A DNA stretch of 64,000 nt from Sedimentibacter sp. (GTDB taxonomy: Bacteria > Bacillota > Clostridia > Tissierellales > Sedimentibacteraceae): NCBI GenBank assembly GCA_018436705.1, contig JAHDLA010000023.1, forward strand, positions 79,515 through 143,514, written 5' to 3'. This document shows, in pieces, positions 1-8,577 of the stretch (position 1 is the stretch's first letter; every line of letters starts with the position of its first letter). The notes under the pieces were generated by a model. The model was given only the letters and a program-made list of their open reading frames with translations, ran no database searches and was not told the origin of the DNA. The position numbers and the translations under genes were made by a program.

Positions 1-421
1 ATTCTTTCTAAAGACATTTTGCAAGTTTTTTTTCATATATTACACAAATTTTTAATAAATAATTCAATAACTTGCAAATTACTAGCTGAGTATTCTATAA
101 CACCGCCATTCAATTTAATCCTCACACATAGTTTGTCTTCCTTAATTAATAAATACATTTATTGAATTTTACGAATTGATAAACACAAAAAGGCCTTTCG
201 GCCTTTTTGTTAAGCATTTTTAATGCTTAAAGGGGTATTGGGAATATTTTTAGTTATCGGGGGGGATAACCAATTATTATTATATCAATTATTTGATAAT
301 AATACAAGCTGATTGTTTTACAAAACTACATTTAATTTAATTCAATATTTTATAGTCCCATATGCAATAGGTTTATACTTGTTTATTGCATAATAGAAGC
401 GTCAAGATGTATGGGTGATAG
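1..421. other. intergenic region at window edge
   Basis: No gene is recognisable. The stretch is AT-rich and holds one clear terminator (187-208), a second small hairpin right after it (TTAAGCATT/AATGCTTAA, 210-230), and a small G-rich inverted repeat (GTTATC, G run, GATAAC) around 252-271. The terminator probably serves a gene to the left of the window or the minus-strand amidohydrolase gene that ends at 422. Confidence 0.5.
187..208. terminator. rho-independent terminator (bidirectional)
   Basis: Perfect stem AAAAAGGCC / GGCCTTTTT with a TTTC loop. The A and T tracts on either side let it work in both directions. Confidence 0.8.
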
Positions 422-1597
422 CTAAGCTATTACCTTTTTGTTCTTATAAACAATTCTGCCACCTATTATGGTCATTGCAGTTTCATAATCAACATCCAAT
501 AAAGGATTGCCTTTGAATATTGCTATGTCTGCATCCTTACCTGCCTCGATGCTTCCAACTCTGTCAGCTATTCCAGTAATTTCAGCCGGATTTATTGTTA
601 TTGATTTCCATCCTTCTTCTTCCGGAAGTCCAGCCTTAACTGCCATACCTGCACACATAGGTATGTGTTGAATAGGTATAACATTTGAATCTGTTATAAT
701 AGCTATTTTTATTCCTGAGTCATATAAAACTTTAGGTGTTTCGAAGCTTTTATTTTTAAGCTCATACTTTGTTCTAGACCCAAAAGTTGGTCCAATAAAG
801 CAGCTCTTGCCTGCTTCCTTCAATTCTTCAGCAATTAAGTGTCCTTCAGTACAATGATCTAAAGTAATGTCTAAATCAAATTCTTTGGCAATTCTAAGTG
901 CTGTAAATATGTCATCCGCCCTGTGAGCATGCGCCTTCAAAGGAATCTCTTTTCTCATTACAGGCAGTAGAGCATCAAGCTTCAAATCAAAATCCGGCTT
1001 TTTGTCAGGATCTTCAATAGAAGCATCCAAATCTTCCTTATATTCCTTTGCCTCGTACAGTGTTTCCCTGAGCAATGCAGCTATGGCCATTCGAGTTACA
1101 GGAGACTTATGCTGTTCATCATATACCCTTTTTGGGTTTTCGCCAAAAGCAATTTTCATGGCAACAGGATCTTTTATAACCATATCGTCCACTCTTTTGC
1201 CGTATGTCTTCATAGCCAAAAATGTTCCGCCTATTACATTCGCACTTCCCGGTCCTGTTATCGCTGTTGTTACTCCACCTTCAATTGCATCCGTAAAACT
1301 TTGGTCCATGGGGTTTATTGCATCAATTGCTCTCAGCTGAGGAGTTATGGGTTCCGTATCTTCATTACCATCTGATCCTTCAAAACCTATGCCTTCTTCC
1401 CACATGCCTATGTGACAGTGCCCGTCAACAAAACCAGGAGAAACTATAAGCCCATCTGCATCTATTACCTCAGCATCTGCTGGTATATCCAGATCCTTCC
1501 CAACAGCCTTTATCTTTCCTTCTTCAATAATTATTTGTCCGTTTTCTATATCTTTACCTGCCATAGTTTTTATATAGCCGTTTTTAATTACAATCAT
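422..1597 (-). CDS. imidazolonepropionase-like amidohydrolase
   Basis: A cytosolic metal-dependent hydrolase of the amidohydrolase superfamily, 391 residues. Visible metal-ligand motifs: GHCHIG near residue 60 (the HxH on strand 1), KAHAH near 222, a DHCTEGH segment near 248, and an Asp in IITDSN near 302. The C-terminal segment (GSIEAGKDADIAIFKGNPL) is the usual beta-sandwich closing segment of imidazolonepropionase/dihydroorotase-type enzymes. The substrate cannot be told from sequence; members of this group hydrolyse cyclic amides, imidazolones or dipeptides. GGAGG sits 6-7 bases before the ATG. It is separated from the upstream trpS by only 17 bases, so the two are probably co-transcribed, though no functional link is evident. 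Confidence 0.85.
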   Translation of the reverse strand: MIVIKNGYIKTMAGKDIENGQIIIEEGKIKAVGKDLDIPADAEVIDADGLIVSPGFVDGHCHIGMWEEGIGFEGSDGNEDTEPITPQLRAIDAINPMDQSFTDAIEGGVTTAITGPGSANVIGGTFLAMKTYGKRVDDMVIKDPVAMKIAFGENPKRVYDEQHKSPVTRMAIAALLRETLYEAKEYKEDLDASIEDPDKKPDFDLKLDALLPVMRKEIPLKAHAHRADDIFTALRIAKEFDLDITLDHCTEGHLIAEELKEAGKSCFIGPTFGSRTKYELKNKSFETPKVLYDSGIKIAIITDSNVIPIQHIPMCAGMAVKAGLPEEEGWKSITINPAEITGIADRVGSIEAGKDADIAIFKGNPLLDVDYETAMTIIGGRIVYKNKKVIA

Positions 1598-1614
1598 ATG
1601 TCCTCCGCTATGAA

Positions 1615-2616
1615 TTAATATCTTGGAATAAAACCTACCTTTTTATAAACCTTTCTCAATGTCTTTCTTGCTACTACCTCAGCTTTTTCAGCGCCTTTTA
1701 CATAAATTCTTTCCAGATAATCTTTGTTCTTCAGCAAGTAATCAATTTTATCCTGAAGAGGTTTAAGCTCTCCGATTATTATCTCTGCAACGTCCTCCTT
1801 GAATTGGGCATAACCCTTTCCATCATAAAGAGATACTATTTCATCGGATGATTTACCGGTTATTTTAGAATATATATTTATCAAGTTCTTAACGCCGGGC
1901 TGATTATCATTATACCTTATAACGCCCTCAGAATCTGTTACTGCCCTTTTAAGCTTTCTTCTTACAGTATCCGGATCATCCATTAAAATTATAAATGAAT
2001 TTTCGTTTGGATCTGATTTTGACATTTTGCTGGTGGGGTCCTGAAGACTCATTATTTTTGCTCCGTCCTTAGATATAAATGCATCCGGAACTTTGAACGT
2101 TTCACTGAAACGATTATTAAACCTTTGAGCAATGTCTCTTGTAATTTCAAGATGCTGCCTCTGATCTTCTCCAACAGGAACTAAGTCTGCCTGATATAAT
2201 AGTATATCTGCCGCCATAAGAACAGGATATGTAAATAACCCAGCTGGAATGGAATTGTTATCAAGTTTTTGTGATTTGTCTTTGAACTGCGTCATTCTCC
2301 CCAGTTCGCCAAAGTATGTTAAACAGTTTAAAACCCATGAAAGCTCCGCATGAGCAGATACATGGGATTGTATAAACAAAGTAACCTGATCTGGATCTAA
2401 TCCTGCTGCAATATAATTAGCAAGTACCTCCAGAGTGTTTTTTCTCAAATTCTTGGGTTCCTTTGGAACTGTAATGGCATGCATATCTACTACACAGTAA
2501 TAACTGTCATATTCGCCCTGAAGCTTTACCCAGTTTTTTAATGCCCCAAGATAATTTCCCAGCGTAAGTGATCCTGATGGCTGCATACCGCTAAATATAA
2601 CCTTTTTATTCTCCAT
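1615..2616 (-). CDS. trpS: tryptophanyl-tRNA synthetase
   Basis: Charges tRNA-Trp with tryptophan; cytosolic class I synthetase, 333 residues from the preferred start. The HIGH-equivalent (PSGSLTLGNYLG) lies about 12 residues from the start and the KMSKS loop is intact (TSKMSKSDPNE). Length is normal for bacterial TrpRS. An in-frame ATG exists four codons upstream at 2628, but the GGAGG Shine-Dalgarno lies between the two ATGs, five bases before the second, so 2616 is the likely start. There is no room for a T-box leader before the gene: only about 150 bases separate it from the upstream permease gene, and no T-box motif is visible there. Confidence 0.95.
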   Translation of the reverse strand: MENKKVIFSGMQPSGSLTLGNYLGALKNWVKLQGEYDSYYCVVDMHAITVPKEPKNLRKNTLEVLANYIAAGLDPDQVTLFIQSHVSAHAELSWVLNCLTYFGELGRMTQFKDKSQKLDNNSIPAGLFTYPVLMAADILLYQADLVPVGEDQRQHLEITRDIAQRFNNRFSETFKVPDAFISKDGAKIMSLQDPTSKMSKSDPNENSFIILMDDPDTVRRKLKRAVTDSEGVIRYNDNQPGVKNLINIYSKITGKSSDEIVSLYDGKGYAQFKEDVAEIIIGELKPLQDKIDYLLKNKDYLERIYVKGAEKAEVVARKTLRKVYKKVGFIPRY

Positions 2617-2728
2617 TGTAACCTCCATATATTAAAAAGAACCTTCCAGCACATAAGACGAGAAAGCCCTAAAAAGTCTGATTTTTTTGATTATACTACA
2701 ATCATTTTTATTTGTCAACGTACTGAAA

Positions 2729-2757
2729 GACCGCGAAAAAAGGGATTTTTCACGGTC
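2729..2757 (-). terminator. terminator-like hairpin after the ABC permease genes
   Basis: Stem GACCGTGAAAAA / TTTTTTCGCGGTC on the minus strand (one U-G pair), loop UCCC. It lies 12 bases past the stop of the last permease gene and before trpS. The trailing T run is short (TTT), so termination may be partial. Confidence 0.6.
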
Positions 2758-2769
2758 TGCAGACATTCA

Positions 2770-3918
2770 TTACTGCTGTATGGTATCAGAATATGTGAGC
2801 GTAAATGATTTTTTATATAAATGAATACCTATTGGAAACCAAATTGCGGAAAACAGTAAAAGACTTATAATGTTTGGAAGAACAGTAATGATTCCCATCC
2901 CTTTTATAATTACCTCCTGCACTGTTTTTGCATAATATATCAAAGGCCAGGATATTTTCATTATTACTGCCAGAAGCCACGGCATCTGCTCTACCGGCCA
3001 TACACATCCGGCAGTTGCAAATGTGGGCAACGACAGCATAAATTCAAACTGTGAATATTTAATCCTGTCCTTTGTTAATGACGCCATAACCAGAGACGGC
3101 CCCGTAAGCGCCAATATAAAGCAAAGTGTCATTATAACAGCTGTAAGCATATTCCCGGTAAACGGAACATGGAAGAGGGTTTTAAGAATCAAAACGCTTA
3201 CAATCAGCGATGGTATCATTGCTATAAAACATGAGCTCACTATTCCCAGTACCTTTTTAGCAGTATCTCCATGTGTTATGTATTCGCTCTCTCTGAAAAA
3301 AGAACCTCCCATGGCCGCAAGCATAAGTTGCTGAATGAATATTGCCAGGAAACAAATCATAAGGTAATTCATGTAGGTCATTTTAGGGTCGAATAAAATT
3401 CTTTCGCCTATATTGTATACTAAAGCCATGTTTTCAGCTACAGCAGGCAGGACACCTTTGCCCTGTATAAGCTTCATTTCGATTCCAGCTGAAACAGATT
3501 GGACTATCATAGTAGCCTGGGCCAAAGCATTGTTTGCCGTAACAACATTTGAACCGTCTGTAATGACCAATATTTCAGAGGATTTATACGTTCCTACCTT
3601 GCTTTCAAAACCTTTCGGGATATATAACCCCATTTGCACTTCCCCATTATCAATAAGTTTCTGAAGCTCTTGTTTTGATTCGGGATAATTCGTTACCTGA
3701 AATCTTTCATTTGTAATAAAATAACTGTTTACAAGTCGGCTGAGGCTTGTACAATCTTCATCCAATACAGCCACAGGCACATCTTTTACATAATCATTGT
3801 AATATATGCCTCCAAAAAGAAGTGTAAGAAAAATCGGACCAATAAAAACAATTATCATCATGCCCTTGTGCTTAAATATTGAGCGAAATCCCCTTTTCAT
3901 CGCGTTCATATAAGTCAT
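2770..3918 (-). CDS. ABC-2 family export permease (second copy)
   Basis: Integral membrane permease of the ABC-2 superfamily (YbhS/YbhR or YhgE/Pip-like), 382 residues. One membrane segment near residues 18-37, a large external domain of roughly 140 residues, then five or six C-terminal membrane segments; this is the layout of permeases that pair with HlyD-type adaptors in MFP-dependent exporters. Its first 47 bases overlap the end of the preceding permease gene, and GGAGGTG lies before the ATG, so the two are translationally coupled. The two permeases share the same architecture but little identity and probably form a heterodimer. No ATPase gene accompanies them, so an ATPase encoded elsewhere is inferred. 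Confidence 0.85.
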   Translation of the reverse strand: MTYMNAMKRGFRSIFKHKGMMIIVFIGPIFLTLLFGGIYYNDYVKDVPVAVLDEDCTSLSRLVNSYFITNERFQVTNYPESKQELQKLIDNGEVQMGLYIPKGFESKVGTYKSSEILVITDGSNVVTANNALAQATMIVQSVSAGIEMKLIQGKGVLPAVAENMALVYNIGERILFDPKMTYMNYLMICFLAIFIQQLMLAAMGGSFFRESEYITHGDTAKKVLGIVSSCFIAMIPSLIVSVLILKTLFHVPFTGNMLTAVIMTLCFILALTGPSLVMASLTKDRIKYSQFEFMLSLPTFATAGCVWPVEQMPWLLAVIMKISWPLIYYAKTVQEVIIKGMGIITVLPNIISLLLFSAIWFPIGIHLYKKSFTLTYSDTIQQ

Positions 3919-5062
3919 CAGCCTTCACCTCCCAGAAATCAGATTTTTGCTCCGCTATAAGCATAACTCCTTCAGACAACAGCAACATTACCGCTCCAAA
4001 GATAAGCATATAAATTATGTCTCCGTAAATTTGATTTATTGAAAACCCTTTAAGGTATAAATACCGTATATTACTTACATAGTGAGTAAATGGCAGAAAT
4101 TCAGCAAAACTCCTGTATCCTGAAAGCATCGACAACAGAGGCCATGTAGTTCCAGCCATTGCAGAATTAGGAATAAATACAACTGCTCCTGCAACTACGG
4201 CTATCATTCTGTTCTCAAACAGGGCAGAAATAAGAATACAGAATGCAGAAACTGAAAAGCTTAAGGCAGCGGATAAAATTACTGCATAGAATATGTTACC
4301 TTCAAAAGGAAGGCGGAATACCACAACCTGAAAAACAATATTAATCATGAAAGCAATTGTGCCGCACAAAGTATAAAATATAGTCTTGCCTGTTGAATAC
4401 CCCAAACGCTCGCTTCTTCTTTTTTTATATATACCGTGATCTACAGCCACTGCAGCCACCAATGCTATAGCAGACTGTACATACCCTGCCAGCAAAATCG
4501 GAGACAGGAAATTATCAAAACTTTTTGTTGGATTATACAATGTTTGATTACTAAATTTTATTGCTTGGGCAATATTATATGCCTCTTCATACGGCATATC
4601 CAGCCTTGCCGTAAGCTGTTTAATTGCCGCTCCGGCTTTATATGTCAATAGAATTTCTGTAGCTTTTGTCTTCGCAGCACTTGTAATGGACATATGGCTT
4701 CCGTCATACACCATCATTACGGTAGGCGATTTAAGCAAGGCTATATCATTGTAAAAATTTTTCGGTATAACCATTCCCACCCTTGCTTTGCTGTTTTTCA
4801 TTAGATATTCCAGTTCGTCTTCATTTTCCGGATGATAAACAACATTAAATATTTCATTGCTGTCAAAAGCGTCCGTAAGCTGCATGCTGAATGTGGATTT
4901 ATCATAGTCTATAACTGCCATTGGAATGTTGTCAATAAATTCATGCGACAGTTCTAGACCCAGTACCAAAGCGAAAATTAGCGGTAATACAAGCAGCACT
5001 AAAATGCTCATTTTATTTTTCCTGAAGCTATAATATTCGTCTTTAAAGCTTTTTAAAATCAT
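3872..5062 (-). CDS. ABC-2 family export permease (first copy)
   Basis: Partner of the next permease, 396 residues from the ATG. Same topology: one N-terminal membrane segment (about 19-37), an external domain containing a DYDKSTFS segment (the usual VxDxDxS pattern of this family), and a block of C-terminal membrane segments. A GTG three codons upstream (5071) is an alternative start, but AGGATG is better spaced for the ATG at 5062. It begins 13 bases after the HlyD-type gene. The C-terminal 15 residues overlap the start of the second permease. Inferred role: one half of the membrane channel of an MFP/TolC-linked exporter of unknown substrate. Confidence 0.85.
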   Translation of the reverse strand: MILKSFKDEYYSFRKNKMSILVLLVLPLIFALVLGLELSHEFIDNIPMAVIDYDKSTFSMQLTDAFDSNEIFNVVYHPENEDELEYLMKNSKARVGMVIPKNFYNDIALLKSPTVMMVYDGSHMSITSAAKTKATEILLTYKAGAAIKQLTARLDMPYEEAYNIAQAIKFSNQTLYNPTKSFDNFLSPILLAGYVQSAIALVAAVAVDHGIYKKRRSERLGYSTGKTIFYTLCGTIAFMINIVFQVVVFRLPFEGNIFYAVILSAALSFSVSAFCILISALFENRMIAVVAGAVVFIPNSAMAGTTWPLLSMLSGYRSFAEFLPFTHYVSNIRYLYLKGFSINQIYGDIIYMLIFGAVMLLLSEGVMLIAEQKSDFWEVKADDLYERDEKGISLNI

Positions 5063-5074
5063 TGCACACACATC

Positions 5075-6325
5075 CTAATCAGCAAAATCTACGATAGCTG
5101 TCATTCCTGGTCTTATTAGCTCATCGTGATTATCTAATTCAACTTTTACTTCGTACGAAACAATATCAATGTTTCCATTTTCCGATGTAGCTTTTTTCAC
5201 TGCAAAATCCGGTTGCTTGTTGATTGTAACTATTTTACCTGTAAATTCTTTTCCCTTGTAGGCCGGAAGATTTACATTCACCGACTGACCTTCCTCTAGG
5301 CTGCTAAGCTTATATTCATCAAGATTTGCGCTTACCCAGCACTTATCCATATTACTAACTGTTCCTATTGAAGTTCCTGTGGATACAAGCTCTCCCTCAT
5401 CAGAATTTAATGCAGTAACGGTTCCGTTCATAGGAGATTTAATAAGTGTATCCTGCAGATATACTTCTACCTCCTGCTGTCCTGCTTTAGCTTGCTCCAG
5501 TTTGCCCTGAGCAGCCGTAAGGCCTGCTTGAGCCTGATTCACCTGAGCGAGTGCAATGTTTGAAGCTTCGTTTGCCTGATTTAGCAATGACGCACTAGAC
5601 TGTACCCCTGCTTCAGCCATGGAAAGCTGTGCTAATGCTGCTTTTTTATCTTCCGATCTCGCTCCTTCTTTTGCCATATTCAGAGTTTGCTCTGAAACAT
5701 CCATTTGTGTTTTTATCTCTTCAATTTTTTGTTTTGTAAGAGCTCCTCCTTCATAAAGGACTTTAGCTCTATCATATGTAGACTTCCATAAATTAAACGC
5801 ACTTTCAGCTTGAGCCACTTCCTGGGTTCTAGCACCGTTTTCAGCCTTTTCGCTTACAGCCTTTGCCATATCTCTTTGACTTTGACTTGCCTTAAGCCCT
5901 GCCTCTGCTTGTTTTACCCTCTCCTGAGAAAGACTGTAGTTTCCCTGAGCCATCTCAAGCAATGCCTTCGATGCATCAACTCCTGCCTGTGCCTGTTCTA
6001 TCTGCGCTTCCAGCTGTGCTTTTTTTGCTTGAAGCTCATCGCTTGATATTTCTACTATAGGGTCTCCAGCCTTAACTTTTTGACCTTCCTCCACATAAAA
6101 CTTTACAATTCTTCCCGGTATTTTAGTATTTAGGCTCACGTCCTTTGCATATACAATACCTTGAGAGCTATCCCTACCAATGCTACCTGCGCTTACTTGA
6201 AACGCTCCTACAGTAATAATCATTGCCGAGCATATTACCACGAGAGAAACAACAATTTTTCTGATATTCCTACTTATCCACTCCTTATCGGAGACAGTTT
6301 TCAATGTATCTTTTAATCTGTTCAT
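5075..6325 (-). CDS. HlyD-family membrane fusion (adaptor) protein
   Basis: Periplasmic-adaptor type protein of 416 residues. Single N-terminal membrane anchor (about 25-46), a biotinyl-lipoyl half motif (GRIVKFYVEEGQKVKAGDP) near 72-90, a long Ala/Gln-rich alpha-hairpin or coiled coil from roughly 100 to 285, the second lipoyl half (DTLIKSPMNGTVTALNSDEG) and a beta-barrel C-terminus. The long hairpin is the part that docks with TolC in diderm bacteria, and the neighbouring upstream gene is in fact TolC-like. Seventeen bases separate it from that gene; same operon as the two permeases. Confidence 0.92.
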   Translation of the reverse strand: MNRLKDTLKTVSDKEWISRNIRKIVVSLVVICSAMIITVGAFQVSAGSIGRDSSQGIVYAKDVSLNTKIPGRIVKFYVEEGQKVKAGDPIVEISSDELQAKKAQLEAQIEQAQAGVDASKALLEMAQGNYSLSQERVKQAEAGLKASQSQRDMAKAVSEKAENGARTQEVAQAESAFNLWKSTYDRAKVLYEGGALTKQKIEEIKTQMDVSEQTLNMAKEGARSEDKKAALAQLSMAEAGVQSSASLLNQANEASNIALAQVNQAQAGLTAAQGKLEQAKAGQQEVEVYLQDTLIKSPMNGTVTALNSDEGELVSTGTSIGTVSNMDKCWVSANLDEYKLSSLEEGQSVNVNLPAYKGKEFTGKIVTINKQPDFAVKKATSENGNIDIVSYEVKVELDNHDELIRPGMTAIVDFAD

Positions 6326-6342
6326 ATGCTTTCCGTCCTTTC

Positions 6343-8031
6343 TTATTTATAAATTAAAATTCCTGCATCATTTTGATACTTTATTCTTGCCATTATGCTG
6401 TTGTATCTAATTTGAGCAACTTGAGCCTCAACCTCTGACAGCTTTTCCTGTGCCGCAATAAGTTCAATCACAGTACCGGAACTCTCCTCAAGATTCATCT
6501 GTTTTAAAAGAGAGTTTTCTACGCCAAACCCCTGCTCATACTTCAGCTTAGCAATTCTTACAACTTCCTCTGCATTGCCTACAAGTTCTTTTGATTCTTC
6601 CAGCATTTTATTCAATGCGGTCATTGTCTCATAAGACTGTACAATGTCGGATTCCACAGTTTTTTTAACCTGTTCAAGCTGCAGCTCTGCACCTTCCCTC
6701 AACAGCTTAGCCTCTTTAATTGCTCTGGAATTTGTTCTATATTCAGCTCTTGATGTAATTAGCTTTTCGTTTAACTGATATATAGCCAGTTGCCCCAAAG
6801 CCTGCTGTATTTCAAGCCTGTTTGTCAATCCTGATTTTATTCCTTTCTCAAGGCTTTCAACTTCTGCATTATTTGGCTCCACATCTGCCAGTGTTATTTC
6901 AGTATCAAAATCAATATTCATATTTTTTTTCAACTCTGTAACCGCATTATTATAATCAGCTTTTGCCAGATCGTATTGAAGAACTGTGCTGTCATAATAC
7001 ATTTTGCTCAGCAAAAGATCGTCTTTCGCCTTCATTCCGTTATCATAAGACAGTTTAACAATATTGTACTGCTTTTCTCCGCGCTTCATTGCAATTTCTT
7101 TAAGTTCTGCAAATTTTTTTGCGTACAATGCATCATAATAATTTTTGTTTATAAGCATTGCAATTTGATTTTTGTATATGCTTTTTGCATACCTAGTCAC
7201 ATCAAGATTGACTCCACCCATTTCTATCATAAGCTTGCCTGCATCATTTGCGTCAAGTGTTATAAAACTTCCATAATCAATCTTTACGTCAAGCTTTTCA
7301 GATGTATCCTTGAGAACTTCCTTAAACTGCTCTTTTTTTAACTCGAGTGTTTCCTTTGCTTCAGACAGCGCTGTGGAAGCTTCGCTTATTTTACCTTTTG
7401 ATCCTTCCAGCTCATTTTCAACACCGGATATTATTTGTGAAGCAACGCTTTGTGCCATGCTTTCAGGGTATCCATTTTTAACTAACTCAGATACTATATT
7501 TGAGCCTGCCGGAATAACAATTGCATTCCCCAAGGGATCCTTAAATGGTATTGACTGTGGAGCTATACCTTTGCCAAGAAGCGCCTCCGCTTTATCCAGA
7601 TTGCTTTTTGCATCTGTTAGCTCTCTCTGTTTATCAAAAAGCTCATTGTTTGCATCGTTGAGGGTTTTTTTTGCATCTTTAAGATCTTTGGCATTCTTAT
7701 TTGAATTTTGATACAATACCTCAGCAATCTTAATCTTATTATCAAATATTTCAATAGTTTTATTATGCTCCAACCCGTATTCTACTGCTGATTCAGCGGT
7801 GAAATTAACAACATTTTTTTCCTTGGGTTCTTCCTCATCAGTATTCTCACTATCTTTTTCAGAAGATTTACTGTCTTTTCCTTCATCCTCAGGTAGCTTG
7901 TATGGTACTGTAACTTCCGTGCTGTCTTTAGCATCCGCATTTTTATCAGCTGCATATACCGGATATACTGACGAACACAGCAATATAGAAGCAATGCATA
8001 TAAAAGCCGTAATTTTTTTCATATTCATCAT
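6343..8031 (-). CDS. TolC-family (outer membrane efflux) protein in a Gram-positive genome
   Basis: 562 residues. A signal peptide (MKKITAFICIASILLCSSVYPVYA) is followed by an acidic/Ser linker to about residue 75, then an OEP-type repeat: the opening NFTAESAVEYGLEHNK resembles the start of TolC domains, and long coiled-coil helices (about 110-160, 210-250, 300-380, 430-540) follow. Two OEP halves seem present, with an insert near 165-210. TolC normally forms a tunnel in an outer membrane; here no other outer-membrane gene is seen. It stands first in the adaptor/permease gene string, so it is likely the outer end or wall-spanning part of that exporter. Start: AAAGGA lies just before ATGATGAATATG, so 8031, 8028 or 8022 are all possible. 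Confidence 0.8.
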   Translation of the reverse strand: MMNMKKITAFICIASILLCSSVYPVYAADKNADAKDSTEVTVPYKLPEDEGKDSKSSEKDSENTDEEEPKEKNVVNFTAESAVEYGLEHNKTIEIFDNKIKIAEVLYQNSNKNAKDLKDAKKTLNDANNELFDKQRELTDAKSNLDKAEALLGKGIAPQSIPFKDPLGNAIVIPAGSNIVSELVKNGYPESMAQSVASQIISGVENELEGSKGKISEASTALSEAKETLELKKEQFKEVLKDTSEKLDVKIDYGSFITLDANDAGKLMIEMGGVNLDVTRYAKSIYKNQIAMLINKNYYDALYAKKFAELKEIAMKRGEKQYNIVKLSYDNGMKAKDDLLLSKMYYDSTVLQYDLAKADYNNAVTELKKNMNIDFDTEITLADVEPNNAEVESLEKGIKSGLTNRLEIQQALGQLAIYQLNEKLITSRAEYRTNSRAIKEAKLLREGAELQLEQVKKTVESDIVQSYETMTALNKMLEESKELVGNAEEVVRIAKLKYEQGFGVENSLLKQMNLEESSGTVIELIAAQEKLSEVEAQVAQIRYNSIMARIKYQNDAGILIYK

Positions 8032-8046
8032 TCCTTTCTTGTTTTA

Positions 8047-8418
8047 TTAAAAAACATATACTTTAACACTGTTTGCTCTAGCTTTAGCTTTTTTTTCAAG
8101 GGTGCTCAAAACTGTATTATTATTTGGTAGAATTATGTTTATAACATTAAACCTCTCAATACAATCATTTAGTATATCAATAGGATTATCAGAAAAAAAT
8201 ATGAGCATCTGTGCGTTAAGTTTCTCTGAAATAGTAAACATATCTTCCAGCTTTCTGCTCAACTTTCTTCCCCATTTGCAATTTTCTTGAACATTTATTA
8301 TGTACAATTGAGTATTTGTGTCATCAGCAATTTTTCTTCCCTTATTCAGGAACCCCCACCCCTCTGGCTGCGCCTCTAAAAAAACTAAAGTTGTTTTGAT
8401 CTTCAATTCATCAGGCAT
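8047..8418 (-). CDS. universal stress protein-like (KdpD Usp-domain-like) small protein
   Basis: 123 residues from the ATG preceded by GAGGTG; a GTG at 8430 is a poorer alternative because the Shine-Dalgarno overlaps it. The pattern of an alpha/beta Usp-type fold is visible: a first strand (IKTTLVFL), a helix with a basic KGRKIADD segment, a second strand (LYIINVQ), a helix rich in Lys/Arg, then AQMLIFFSDNPIDIL and a strand VINIILPNN. The closest resemblance I see is the Usp domain of KdpD-type sensors. It lacks any enzymatic motif. It lies 15 bases upstream of the TolC-like gene and is the first gene of the export operon, downstream of a two-component system, so a sensing or stress-related role is inferred. 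Confidence 0.6.
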   Translation of the reverse strand: MPDELKIKTTLVFLEAQPEGWGFLNKGRKIADDTNTQLYIINVQENCKWGRKLSRKLEDMFTISEKLNAQMLIFFSDNPIDILNDCIERFNVINIILPNNNTVLSTLEKKAKARANSVKVYVF

Positions 8419-8459
8419 TTTACACCTCACAATTTGTATTCCCTAAACAATTTTAAGTA

Positions 8460-8515
8460 ATTATAATTTAAATGTTTGTATTTAGTATGGTATGAATTTG
8501 AACAATTGTGAACAA
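8460..8515 (-). promoter_or_regulatory. candidate promoter and response-regulator site of the export operon
   Basis: On the minus strand a perfect -10 TATAAT (8460-8465) has no good -35 hexamer 17 bases upstream. Further upstream lie two direct repeats of TTGTTCA with a 10-base period (plus-strand TGAACAA at 8499-8505 and 8509-8515). Weak -35 plus upstream direct repeats of one-turn spacing is the usual arrangement for activation by an OmpR/PhoB-type regulator; such a regulator is encoded just upstream. The link is inference. Confidence 0.4.
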
Positions 8516-8533
8516 CTTGGAAATAATGTTAAC

Positions 8534-8562
8534 AAAAAAAAGCATAAGCCCCAGCTTATGCT
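8534..8562 (-). terminator. terminator after the sensor kinase
   Basis: Perfect stem AGCATAAGC / GCTTATGCT with a 4-base loop, followed on the minus strand by a run of seven T. It separates the two-component operon from the export operon. Confidence 0.85.
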
Positions 8563-8577
8563 CAGATATATATTCAT

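Noticed and set aside
6976..7341. 121-codon plus-strand open frame
   Set aside because: Antisense to the TolC-like gene; composition matches a reverse-strand shadow.
7310..7711. 133-codon plus-strand open frame
   Set aside because: Lies entirely antisense within the TolC-like gene; no ribosome site; a low-complexity shadow of the coiled-coil codons.
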